Assembly: GCF_036670025.1 (NCBI RefSeq)
Contig: NZ_CP137640.1
Span: 5,738,001 to 5,802,000 of the forward strand
Origin: Bacillus_BD oryzisoli
GTDB taxonomy: Bacteria; Bacillota; Bacilli; Bacillales; Cytobacillaceae
Reading direction: 5' to 3'
Length of the DNA stretch: 64,000 nucleotides
Shown: positions 42,659-50,908 of the stretch, one piece after another
How positions within the stretch are numbered: the first letter of the stretch is position 1
Layout of the letters: each line of letters opens with the position of its first letter
Position numbers and translations under genes: made by a program
The notes under the pieces: generated by a model
Seen by the model: only the letters and a program-made list of their open reading frames with translations
Told to the model about the DNA's origin: nothing
The model's database searches: none

Positions 42659-44257
42659 TTAATTATTTCCTTGGTCTGGTTTCGGAATATCTGAATCCTC
42701 TCTTTTTATATTCCTTTGACTAATTAAACGCTGACGTGTGGATAGAGCCCACCTTGGAAAAAGAACTAATGCATCCTTTTGATCTTCTTTAATATAAGGA
42801 GCAAATGGTACCATATAAGGTACACCAAACGATCTCAAACTGCATAAATGAAGGATGACTGCAGTAACCCCAAATGTTATTCCAAAAAAGCCAAATGAAG
42901 CAGCTAATCCCATGAATGGAAAACGGAGCATTCGAATGGAAATGGATAAATTATAAGAACTAACAATAAAACTTGAAATCGCGGTAATGGATACAACAAT
43001 AACCATCCCCGCTGAAACGATTCCTGCTTCTACTGCCGCGGATCCTATGACTAGAGTTCCAACAATTGAAACCGCCTGACCAATAGCCTTTGGCAATCTC
43101 AAACCTGACTCACGTAAAATCTCAAATGTAACCTCCATCATAAGAGCTTCTACAAATGCTGGAAACGGAACGCCTTCACGCTGTGCTGCTAGGCTAATTA
43201 ATAATGGAGTTGGCAGCATCTCCTGATGAAATGTCGTAATCGCAATATAGACGGATGGTCCTAACATTGCGATTAACAAACCGATAAATCTTAAGATTCG
43301 TAATAATGTTGTAATATCGGCACGACTATAATAATCATCTGGAGCATGAAGAAATTGGACAAATACAGCTGGAACGATCAATACAGACGGGGTTCCATCA
43401 ACAAGAATGGCGATCTTGCCTTCTAAAAGGTTCGATGCGATAACATCTGGGCGTTCAGAATGATAGATGGTTGGAAAAGGAGTATATGTAGTATCTTGGA
43501 TGAGCTCTTCAATATATAAAGAATCCAGGATACTATCAATGCTAATCCGATCCAAACGGCTCCTTACTTCTTCTATTACTTCCTCATTGGCAATCCCTTT
43601 TATATACATTAAAGACACATTAGTCTTAGTTTGTTCTCCAATTTTTCTTGATTCTAGCCAAAGATTAGGATTATTTATTTTTCGGCGAATTAAGGCAGTA
43701 TTTACACGAATATTTTCCGTTAAGGCTTCCCTTGGCCCCGTTATCGAATTTTCGGTAGATGGTTCTGTTACACTTCGTTCTTTCCCTCCCTTCATGCTAA
43801 TGGCCAATCCGACGGAATATCCATTGATCAAGAGAATGACATTTCCTGAAAAAAGTGATTCATAAAGTAATTGGTAATCAGAAATATCTTTTATATCTGC
43901 AACTGTCAGGGTTGTTTCTTTTATATTTAGAACAAGATCCTCCATACTTTTAGTGTTAAAACCTGCCTGTGGAAAATCTTTCATTAATGATTCTAGGATG
44001 AATTCTTGATTAGAAATAGTATCGACGAGCCCATCGGTAAAAATAATGCTGGCTTTTATTGAATTTTCTCTTCCGATACGGAACTCACGGATAATGATGT
44101 CTTCACTGGATCCAACTGTTTCTTTTATTTTTTGAAGGTTTTCCTTTAAATGATTACTTAATTTACCAGTGCCATTTTGATTTCGTGAAGTATTTTTTGG
44201 TTTAAGATGTTTATTCTTTATATCATTACTTCTTATTGATTTTTTGAAAAAAACCAC
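42659..44257 (-). CDS. GerA-type spore germination protein
   Basis: A 532-residue GerA family subunit. The soluble N-terminal domain (about 40-290) includes SVGLAISMKGGKERSVTEPS and TENIRVNTALIRR, followed by five or so membrane helices from about 305 on (RFIGLLIAMLGPSVYIAITT, PFPAFVEALMMEVTFEILRE). These motifs are diagnostic. A subunits oligomerise in the spore inner membrane and form the ion channel of the receptor. It is first in its operon. A forespore sigma-G promoter is expected but I could not fix one in the 182-base divergent region. Confidence 0.93.
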   Translation of the reverse strand: MVFFKKSIRSNDIKNKHLKPKNTSRNQNGTGKLSNHLKENLQKIKETVGSSEDIIIREFRIGRENSIKASIIFTDGLVDTISNQEFILESLMKDFPQAGFNTKSMEDLVLNIKETTLTVADIKDISDYQLLYESLFSGNVILLINGYSVGLAISMKGGKERSVTEPSTENSITGPREALTENIRVNTALIRRKINNPNLWLESRKIGEQTKTNVSLMYIKGIANEEVIEEVRSRLDRISIDSILDSLYIEELIQDTTYTPFPTIYHSERPDVIASNLLEGKIAILVDGTPSVLIVPAVFVQFLHAPDDYYSRADITTLLRILRFIGLLIAMLGPSVYIAITTFHQEMLPTPLLISLAAQREGVPFPAFVEALMMEVTFEILRESGLRLPKAIGQAVSIVGTLVIGSAAVEAGIVSAGMVIVVSITAISSFIVSSYNLSISIRMLRFPFMGLAASFGFFGITFGVTAVILHLCSLRSFGVPYMVPFAPYIKEDQKDALVLFPRWALSTRQRLISQRNIKREDSDIPKPDQGNN

Positions 44258-44439
44258 AGATGATCCCCGCTTTTTTAAACCTTATTTTTTTCAAACTTTA
44301 TTCCTAATATACTCGTAAAAAGGTTATTCTTAAAACGAATTCAGCTTTTGACCATCTCCTCTTGTATAAGAAGAATATTTTGGATTTCATTCGCTTAGGC
44401 TATCCATGTAAGCCCATTTTGAATTAGAGGAGTTCGCGA

Positions 44440-45642
44440 ATGAAACGTAAAATCCTTATTTTTTGTATTTATCTATCGATATTGTCGATTACTACGGGAT
44501 GTTGGGCTCGAAAAGAGTTAAATGAGCTAGCAATTGCTGTTGCAATGGGTATTGACAAAGTGGATGAGCAATATCTGATAACTGTACAAATTGTAAATCC
44601 AGCTGAGATTGCTTCTAATAAAGGGGCGGGGAGAAGCACCCCTGTCATTGTCTTTCAAGAAAAAGGGGATACCATATTTGAAACATTGAGAAAAATGACA
44701 ACGAACGCTCCCAGGAAAGTATACTTAGCTCACCTTAGAATGGTAATCTTTGGAGAAGAGTTAGCAAAAGAAGGAATTAGGAAAACACTAGATTTCTTTT
44801 CTAGAGATCATGAATTTAGACCGGACTTTAATATTGTAGTAGCAAAGGATTCAAGAGCAGAGGATATTTTGAAAGTACTGACCTCTTTAGAGGCTATTCC
44901 AGCTAACAAATTATATAATACCCTTAAAACCTCAGAGAAAGTTTGGGCTCCATCAATGTCCGTTACATTTGATACACTTGATTCAAAGCTTTCAAGTGAA
45001 GGAGCTAATCCGATTTTAACTAGTGTTTTCAAAACGAGTGATAAGCAGTCTGGCGGGGCCAAACAAAATATAGAGAATACAGATCCTCCTGTTAGACTCA
45101 AATACAATGGATTGGCTGTTTTTAAGGATGAAAAATTAATAGGCTGGTTAAGTGAAGATGAAAGTAAAGGGGTGAATTATGCACTTGGAGAAGTGAAAAA
45201 TACAATTGTTACATTTTCTTGTCCACAAGAAGGAAAAGTATCATTAGAAGTGTTAAGAACAAAGGCCGATTTAAATACAAGTATGATAAACGGAGGTCCA
45301 ATGGGATCTATAAAGCTAAACGTAGAGGCAAATGTAGCTGATGTGGAATGTGCTGGTTTAGACTTAAATAAAGTAAGCACGATTTATGATCTCGAAAAAA
45401 GAGCTGAAAAAGATATTAAAGGTCTAGTTATTTCGTCTATAGAAGCTGCCCAAAAAAAATATCAAACAGATATTTTCGGTTTCGGTGATACTTTACATCG
45501 TTCTGATCCTGAATCTTGGAAGAAATTAAAAAAAGATTGGAATCAAAGGTTTGCAAATATACCAGTCACAGTAGATGTTCAAATGAAAATTCATCATACC
45601 GGTACAATTAGAAATTACAGCACTCAAGATACAGAGGAATAA
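44440..45642 (+). CDS. GerC-type spore germination lipoprotein
   Basis: A 400-residue Ger(x)C lipoprotein. The lipobox is ITTGC (Cys at about 22), after a hydrophobic signal. GCWARKELNELAIAVAMGID is the classic opening of GerC, and the C-terminal KKDWNQRFANIPVTVDVQMKI matches the family end. It anchors to the outer face of the spore inner membrane as the C subunit. It is divergent from the A gene instead of following B, which is unusual. AGAGGAG precedes the ATG. Confidence 0.93.
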   Translation: MKRKILIFCIYLSILSITTGCWARKELNELAIAVAMGIDKVDEQYLITVQIVNPAEIASNKGAGRSTPVIVFQEKGDTIFETLRKMTTNAPRKVYLAHLRMVIFGEELAKEGIRKTLDFFSRDHEFRPDFNIVVAKDSRAEDILKVLTSLEAIPANKLYNTLKTSEKVWAPSMSVTFDTLDSKLSSEGANPILTSVFKTSDKQSGGAKQNIENTDPPVRLKYNGLAVFKDEKLIGWLSEDESKGVNYALGEVKNTIVTFSCPQEGKVSLEVLRTKADLNTSMINGGPMGSIKLNVEANVADVECAGLDLNKVSTIYDLEKRAEKDIKGLVISSIEAAQKKYQTDIFGFGDTLHRSDPESWKKLKKDWNQRFANIPVTVDVQMKIHHTGTIRNYSTQDTEE

Positions 45643-45749
45643 GGATAACCGATTTCGGAAAAAATTGTGGAATGACTCCATTGGGTGTTATAATAAAAAG
45701 TGAAACCAAAAGGTGTTACAATTTTTAATTTCTTTAGGAGGCAAAAGCT

Positions 45750-45989
45750 ATGGACCAGCAAGGACAAGAAATGTTTTTAAATTTTATTTTAGAAAGAGTT
45801 CAAGAGGGCAAAGAAGGTGAGGCAAAAGAAATCCTAACAGAAAACTTCAAGAAACTAACTGAAGGCACTTTTTCACAAGAAGATATTCAAGTGTTTCTCC
45901 CTAAGATGATTAGTCTATTAAAACCAGATAAACTAGAGGAAGTTGCAGGAGTAGTGAAGCAATTTTCTGGAGAGTTTGGAATTAAATAA
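45750..45989 (+). CDS. Hypothetical acidic protein, 79 residues
   Basis: I do not recognise this protein. It begins MDQQGQEMFLNFILERVQEG and is predicted to be all-helical, with no cysteines and no membrane segment. AGGAGGCAAAAGCT gives a strong ribosome site. It follows gerC by 107 bases in the same direction and may be expressed in the forespore with it, or independently. A strong terminator follows at 46213. Confidence 0.75.
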   Translation: MDQQGQEMFLNFILERVQEGKEGEAKEILTENFKKLTEGTFSQEDIQVFLPKMISLLKPDKLEEVAGVVKQFSGEFGIK

Positions 45990-46212
45990 GGTCTACCAAT
46001 CTAAACATATGTTTTCCAAGTGATTTCAGACCCTACCCGCAGCAGTATGTTAAAACTTCTTGCTTAAAGGGAAATAGCTTAAATGGCTGAATATTTTCCA
46101 ATAAGCCGTATAGCTGTAAATAAGCATTACATATTCTATCTGACTCCGTTCTTGTAAAAAGGCGACGCGAAACCCATTATATACTTAAAGAGGTAGAAAG
46201 CGTTTCGTTATA

Positions 46213-46251
46213 AGAGAACCAAAATTGTGATATTCACAATCTTGGTTCTCT
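46213..46251. terminator. Bidirectional terminator
   Basis: agagaaccaaaattgtga and tcacaatcttggttctct pair with one mismatch around tat, followed by TTTGTTTTTT on the plus strand. It lies between the convergent 79-residue gene and the GntP gene. The remaining part of this gap holds a GTCCCAGTGAC repeat copy (46319-46329). Confidence 0.8.
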
Positions 46252-46334
46252 TTGTTTTTTAGTCCTTTTTTCAATATTTATTCTACAAATTCCGACAAAT
46301 TGCGGGTGTTTTCGGGTGGTCCCAGTGACGGAAA

Positions 46335-47789
46335 CTAAGCAGTAATATCCTCCATCTGCTTCTTCTTATTTCTTGTCCCTTCAAGCATATGAATCACTAC
46401 CGCAGCAATTAGGATAGCTGCAATAATTACACCAGCTAGTATGATACTAGTATCCAATAAGAGGACGAGAATAATTCCGACAATGGATGCGACGGATGAA
46501 AGAATTGTATAAGTCGCAAATGTTTCTTTCATTGTTAAGCCAAAAAATTCTTTTACCATCCAGAAGCCCGGATCATTTACGTGTGAGGCAAATGCTGTTC
46601 CCGCTCCAGTTGCAAGAGCAACAAGTGCTAAGTTGGCGTCAGGATATGCTTCAAGCATTGGAAGTACTAATCCTGCAGTTGATAAGGCTGCAACCGTTCC
46701 TGAACCTAAACAAATACGGAAAATGACAGCAATCATCCACGAAAGTAGAACGGGAGAAATAGAAACATCAGTAAACAGACTTGCAATATACTCCCCAACT
46801 CCGCCATCGATAATAACTTGTTTGAATGCGCCGCCACCACCAGTGATTAAGATTAGCAATCCAATCGCATTGATGGATGCTCCAGCAGAAGCCGTTAAGT
46901 CTTTCATAGGAATTTTTCTAGCAATTCCCATTGTATACATAGCTAATAATAGTGAGATTAACAAAGCTACTGGAGCGTTTCCGACAAAACGAATGATTAC
47001 TATTAAAAGATTATCGGCAAACCCCAATTGTTTTTGGAAAATATCTAAAAAGGCTGCAGCAAACATCAATAGGATTGGAAATACCGCTGTTAAAACACTG
47101 ATACCGAATCCAGGTGTTTCTTCTAATTTCCATGGTTTATGATCTCCAATTGCATCCGCATTGCCTGTTTTTTCAAAAGCACTGGGGATCCACTTTTTGT
47201 TGATCTTCGGGAACCAAACTCCTGCAACTACAATAGTTGGTATAGCAATAACGATTCCATAAACTAATACCATGGCGAGGTCTGCTCCATACTCCTGAGT
47301 AACGGCAGTAATTCCTGGATGCGGCGGCAAGAAGCTGTGTGCGACAACTAAAGCACCTGCCATTGTAAGTCCAAAGTGTGTAATAGAAATCTTTAGTTCC
47401 TTGGAGATCATATAAATGATTGGTACTAATAGAATAAAGGCAACATCCCAGAATAAAGCAATTCCTACAATAAAGGAGGAAACAGCAATCGCCCATTGAA
47501 CATTCCTTTTTCCAAATTTATCAATCAATGTCATTGAAATACGATAGGCTCCTCCTGCATCAGCGATCAAACGACCAATCATCGCTCCGAAGCCTAAGAT
47601 TAACGCAATATGACCTAAAGTACCACCTAATCCAGCTTCAACTGAAGCGACAATCTCTCCAAGCGGCATCCCTAATGCTAGCGCTACAATAAACGATACA
47701 ATAATTAATGAAATGAAAGCGTTTAATTTTAAGCCAGTGATTAAAACAATTAATAGAATAACTCCAAGTGCAACCATTAATAATGGCAT
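46335..47789 (-). CDS. GntP-family gluconate/organic acid permease
   Basis: A 484-residue membrane protein with 12 or more hydrophobic segments. LGGTLGHIALILGFGAMIGR, VALFWDVAFILLVPIIY-type text (GIALFWDVAFILLVPIIYMI), SFLPPHPGITAVT and GSGTVAALSTAGLVLPM are hallmark regions of GntP permeases. These take up gluconate or related hydroxy acids by proton symport. No kinase or GntR regulator gene is next to it, so the substrate (gluconate, glycerate, or another acid) is not settled. The start follows AAAGGGGG. Confidence 0.92.
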   Translation of the reverse strand: MPLLMVALGVILLIVLITGLKLNAFISLIIVSFIVALALGMPLGEIVASVEAGLGGTLGHIALILGFGAMIGRLIADAGGAYRISMTLIDKFGKRNVQWAIAVSSFIVGIALFWDVAFILLVPIIYMISKELKISITHFGLTMAGALVVAHSFLPPHPGITAVTQEYGADLAMVLVYGIVIAIPTIVVAGVWFPKINKKWIPSAFEKTGNADAIGDHKPWKLEETPGFGISVLTAVFPILLMFAAAFLDIFQKQLGFADNLLIVIIRFVGNAPVALLISLLLAMYTMGIARKIPMKDLTASAGASINAIGLLILITGGGGAFKQVIIDGGVGEYIASLFTDVSISPVLLSWMIAVIFRICLGSGTVAALSTAGLVLPMLEAYPDANLALVALATGAGTAFASHVNDPGFWMVKEFFGLTMKETFATYTILSSVASIVGIILVLLLDTSIILAGVIIAAILIAAVVIHMLEGTRNKKKQMEDITA

Positions 47790-48137
47790 TTTTATTGTCC
47801 CCCTTTTATTTTAATCTTTAAGTCTCAATTTTGCCAATTGCCCCCTCAGCCCTAAAAATATTCAGAAAATCTATTGGTATTTTGACATTTATAAATTTTC
47901 GGAATGTTTTTATTATAATAACAATCAATTTTAATATCTAATAGAATATATTTTATAAAAAAACATTTTTTCCAAAATATGTTTAATAGTTGTAAGTCGG
48001 GAACACCGGGACGATTCTTACCTTTCCCTTAATTTCCTCTAGTAAAGAACATTTAGGATTACTGTTTGAACCGGTAGTTTTACTTCACACAAAATCATCT
48101 TAAAAAATGCAAAATTATTTTTGATCGATCACTTTGA

Positions 48138-48290
48138 GTGGGAGAATCGCCTATTCAGCTAGAGTGTGAATACAAACAAACTATCAGAATACCAGGTAAT
48201 GGAGTAGGAACGATTGATTTAATAATTGGGAAAGTTGTCATGGTTCATATTAAAGATGAATTTATTAGCCTTGAAGGAAAAAAGAGCTAA
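48138..48290 (+). pseudogene. Flavin reductase (DIM6/NTAB) C-terminal remnant
   Basis: The 50-residue reading VGESPIQLECEYKQTIRIPG followed by GTIDLIIGKVVMVHIKDEFI matches the C-terminal half of flavin reductase-like FMN-binding proteins (about 200 residues). An in-frame stop lies directly upstream and no start is seen. A hairpin terminator follows, so only the 3' end of an old gene remains. The rest of the gap 47790-48428 holds nothing else I can support. Confidence 0.55.
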
Positions 48291-48319
48291 CATTCCTCTT
48301 ATCGAGTGATGATATAATA

Positions 48320-48349
48320 AAAACCACCCGTGAGGACGGATGGTTTTTT
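48320..48349 (+). terminator. Terminator of the decayed flavin reductase gene
   Basis: aaaccacccgt and acggatggttt pair, with a T run after the stem. It survives after the gene it served has decayed. Confidence 0.65.
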
Positions 48350-48428
48350 CTACAGATACGCGGGGAAGTTTCTAGCGTTTCACTAAAAACATTAGAACCG
48401 CCCCCGTGCTTCATTTTCCTCCTAATCT

Positions 48429-49652
48429 TCAAATCTCAACAAATTTCGGGGCGTCACTGTGACCAATAGAATCAGATTCTACGTAAAGATGCTCAGGATG
48501 AGGGTGGCTGAGAAAATCATGATGAGATATAGCCCAGCCGTAGGCCCCGGCATAACTAAAAAGAAGAATATCTCCCACTCTGACACGTGAAACGAATTGA
48601 TCTCTAGCAAGGATATCGTTAGGAGTACACAGTTCCCCTGCTACAGTAATTTCAGACTCGTTTACTTCAGGCCGCATAAAGGGGTATGACCATTTTTCTA
48701 TGGGTACAATGGTAAAAGGATGACTCTGTTTCCATGCAGCCGGAAGTCTTAAGTGATGACTTCCCCCGCGAAGGACACAAAAGTAACGGCCATGATTTTG
48801 TTTGATATCTAGTACTTCTGCTGCATAGTAGCCGCATGAAGAAGTGATATAACGGCCGCATTCAAACAATGTCTGCCAATTGGCATCCTTGTGCTTTTCT
48901 AGTACTCTATGTAACGATTTCATGAAGTCATCCCAATCAAACTGCTCGTCTATATTTTGATAGTTAATTCCAATACCTCCGCCTACATTTACATAGGAGA
49001 TATCGATATCCCACTCCTTTCCCCATCTTTTCGCCAGTTCATAGCAATGGTCTACAAATGCTGCATGGGCCTTTGAGTCACCATTATTAGACATTGCATG
49101 AAAATGGAAACCGAGGAGTTTTACATTAGGTAATTTTTTTGCTAACGCAATCGCCTGTGGCACTTCAACTTCATCAATTCCAAATTGTGTCGGTACACCC
49201 GCCATTTTCAATTGTGCATTTGGAACCGAGTGACGCAGATTCACTCGCAGCAAAATAGATACGGTTGTCCCTTTTTGACTGGCAATGTGATTGACTAGCT
49301 GTAATTCATGTAAACTCTCGACATGGAGCAATGTAACTCCGTAATGAATGGCCCCTTCAATCTCCTCCTGTGTTTTCCCCGGCCCGCCGAACAGTATGGG
49401 GATTTTTTGATCCACAGCTCTGACTTTCTCGATCTCCCCTAATGACGCTACTTCAAATCCATGGACAATCGGAGCTAAGGTTTTCATAAGAGTTTCATCC
49501 GAGTTTGCTTTAATGGCATAAAATAAACGACAACTTGAAGGCAGAGTTGTCACTAATTGGTTTACATGTTGGCGCAGTTTCGGTAAATCATATATATAAG
49601 CACAAAAAGGTTTCTCTCGCTCCATCCTAAGAGCTTGTACGATTTTTTCCAT
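48429..49652 (-). CDS. SbnH-like PLP-dependent decarboxylase (fold III), siderophore biosynthesis
   Basis: A 407-residue fold-III PLP enzyme. The PLP lysine is in FYAIKANSDE (about K49), with VASLGEIEKV, ILFGGPGKTQEE, GFHFHAMSNN, YVNVGGGIG, FECGRY and the C-terminal YAGAYGWAISHHDFLSHPHPE. This is strikingly like S. aureus SbnH, the citryl-diaminopropionate decarboxylase of staphyloferrin B synthesis, as I remember its sequence. It is the last gene of the siderophore operon. Its final codons, including the stop at 48429, are made from a GTCACNGTGAC dispersed repeat (48430-48463). GAGGGAG precedes the start. Confidence 0.88.
   Translation of the reverse strand: MEKIVQALRMEREKPFCAYIYDLPKLRQHVNQLVTTLPSSCRLFYAIKANSDETLMKTLAPIVHGFEVASLGEIEKVRAVDQKIPILFGGPGKTQEEIEGAIHYGVTLLHVESLHELQLVNHIASQKGTTVSILLRVNLRHSVPNAQLKMAGVPTQFGIDEVEVPQAIALAKKLPNVKLLGFHFHAMSNNGDSKAHAAFVDHCYELAKRWGKEWDIDISYVNVGGGIGINYQNIDEQFDWDDFMKSLHRVLEKHKDANWQTLFECGRYITSSCGYYAAEVLDIKQNHGRYFCVLRGGSHHLRLPAAWKQSHPFTIVPIEKWSYPFMRPEVNESEITVAGELCTPNDILARDQFVSRVRVGDILLFSYAGAYGWAISHHDFLSHPHPEHLYVESDSIGHSDAPKFVEI
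48453..48463. repeat. GTCACNGTGAC repeat inside a gene end
   Basis: gtcactgtgac with the flank caacaaatttcgggg, the same arrangement as at 39606-39653 and 55264-55285. Here it encodes the last eleven or so residues of the SbnH-like enzyme on the minus strand. Confidence 0.65.
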
Positions 49653-49678
49653 TGTTATATACTCCCTCTATCATTTCA

Positions 49679-50902
49679 TTATAAATTCATTATTTGCCGT
49701 CTTGTTAAAACGATGACGAATGTTATAACAATACAGCCTATACCCATGACGCCCCCTGCCCAAAGAGGTCCAGTCCAAGTGGCAATAGCCCCAATGAGTA
49801 TTGCTCCTAAAGGGATAAATCCTCGATCCATTAAAGCAATACTTAAAATTCTCCCACGCAGAGTATCGGGGACATTCATCTGTAACGTAATCCGGCTTAA
49901 TGTTCGGTAGGTTTGACTTGTTAATCCAACAAGAAACATAGCTGCCCCTGCTATGAACAAATTTTCGCTTCCGATAAATAAAAGCAAAGAAAACCCAAAA
50001 CCGAAAATAGAATAAATTAGCCATTTTCCCGCGCTCTTGATTTCTCTGCCTAGTGAAAGCCAGGTTGTACCGACGATAGCACCGACCGATGAAACCGATA
50101 AAAGCAATCCAAATCCTTCTGGTCCAAGGTTTAAAAGATCTCGAGAAAATAATGGCAGCATGGTGGTATAAGGAAATCCAAATACCATCGGCACAATTGC
50201 TAAAATGAGTAATGATTGAACAGAAGGCTGCCGTTTCACATAATCTGCTGCCTCACGAAGAGTGGCTTGTTCACCCTTCTTTTGGCCGGAAGATGTATAG
50301 GAATCCGTCCGAATCATAAGTAATGAGAGTAGTACAGCTAACGTACCCCATGCATTGATATAAAATAATTGGGCAATATCCATCATGGAAATCAATACTC
50401 CTGCAAGTGCAGGTCCAATAATCCGTGAGAGGTTAATGACCATTGTATTAATAGCAATAGCACTTGCCATAGAGTTTGGCGATACTAGATTGGGGATGAA
50501 TGCATTCCGAATCGGCGGGTCCATAGCTGCCAGCATCGATCGCAGTGTAACGATGAATGCAAAAAGCCAAAAAGACTGTCCTGCCTCGACAAGAGAGCCA
50601 AGGCAAAACGTTAGTAACATCATTCCGACTTGAAGCCAAATTAATAGTTTTCGTCTATCGTACCGGTCAGCCAGGATGCCTGCCGGTATACTTAGTAAAA
50701 AAGTAGGGACCAAACGGCATGCATTTATGATCCCTAAATGAAGCGGAGAGTTTGTGAATTGTAATACCGCCCAATTTAAGGCGACTAAATCCATCCAATC
50801 CCCTACCCGTGTCACCAAGCTTCCAGACATAAACATTCTAAATGTCCTTGATCGAAGAGCAAAGCTTGATGACGTTTGTAACTGAGCATCTACTTGTGCC
50901 AT
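49679..50902 (-). CDS. MFS exporter of the siderophore operon
   Basis: A 407-residue major facilitator with about 12 membrane segments. MFS motif A appears as PAGILADRYDRRKLL (loop 2-3), with SRIIGPALAGVLISMMD in the middle. It begins 6 bases after the second NIS synthetase gene and is followed by the decarboxylase gene. Its counterparts SbnD and SfaA export staphyloferrins, so it probably exports the siderophore made by this operon. AAGGA precedes the ATG at 50902. Confidence 0.9.
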   Translation of the reverse strand: MAQVDAQLQTSSSFALRSRTFRMFMSGSLVTRVGDWMDLVALNWAVLQFTNSPLHLGIINACRLVPTFLLSIPAGILADRYDRRKLLIWLQVGMMLLTFCLGSLVEAGQSFWLFAFIVTLRSMLAAMDPPIRNAFIPNLVSPNSMASAIAINTMVINLSRIIGPALAGVLISMMDIAQLFYINAWGTLAVLLSLLMIRTDSYTSSGQKKGEQATLREAADYVKRQPSVQSLLILAIVPMVFGFPYTTMLPLFSRDLLNLGPEGFGLLLSVSSVGAIVGTTWLSLGREIKSAGKWLIYSIFGFGFSLLLFIGSENLFIAGAAMFLVGLTSQTYRTLSRITLQMNVPDTLRGRILSIALMDRGFIPLGAILIGAIATWTGPLWAGGVMGIGCIVITFVIVLTRRQIMNL

Positions 50903-50908
50903 GAATCC

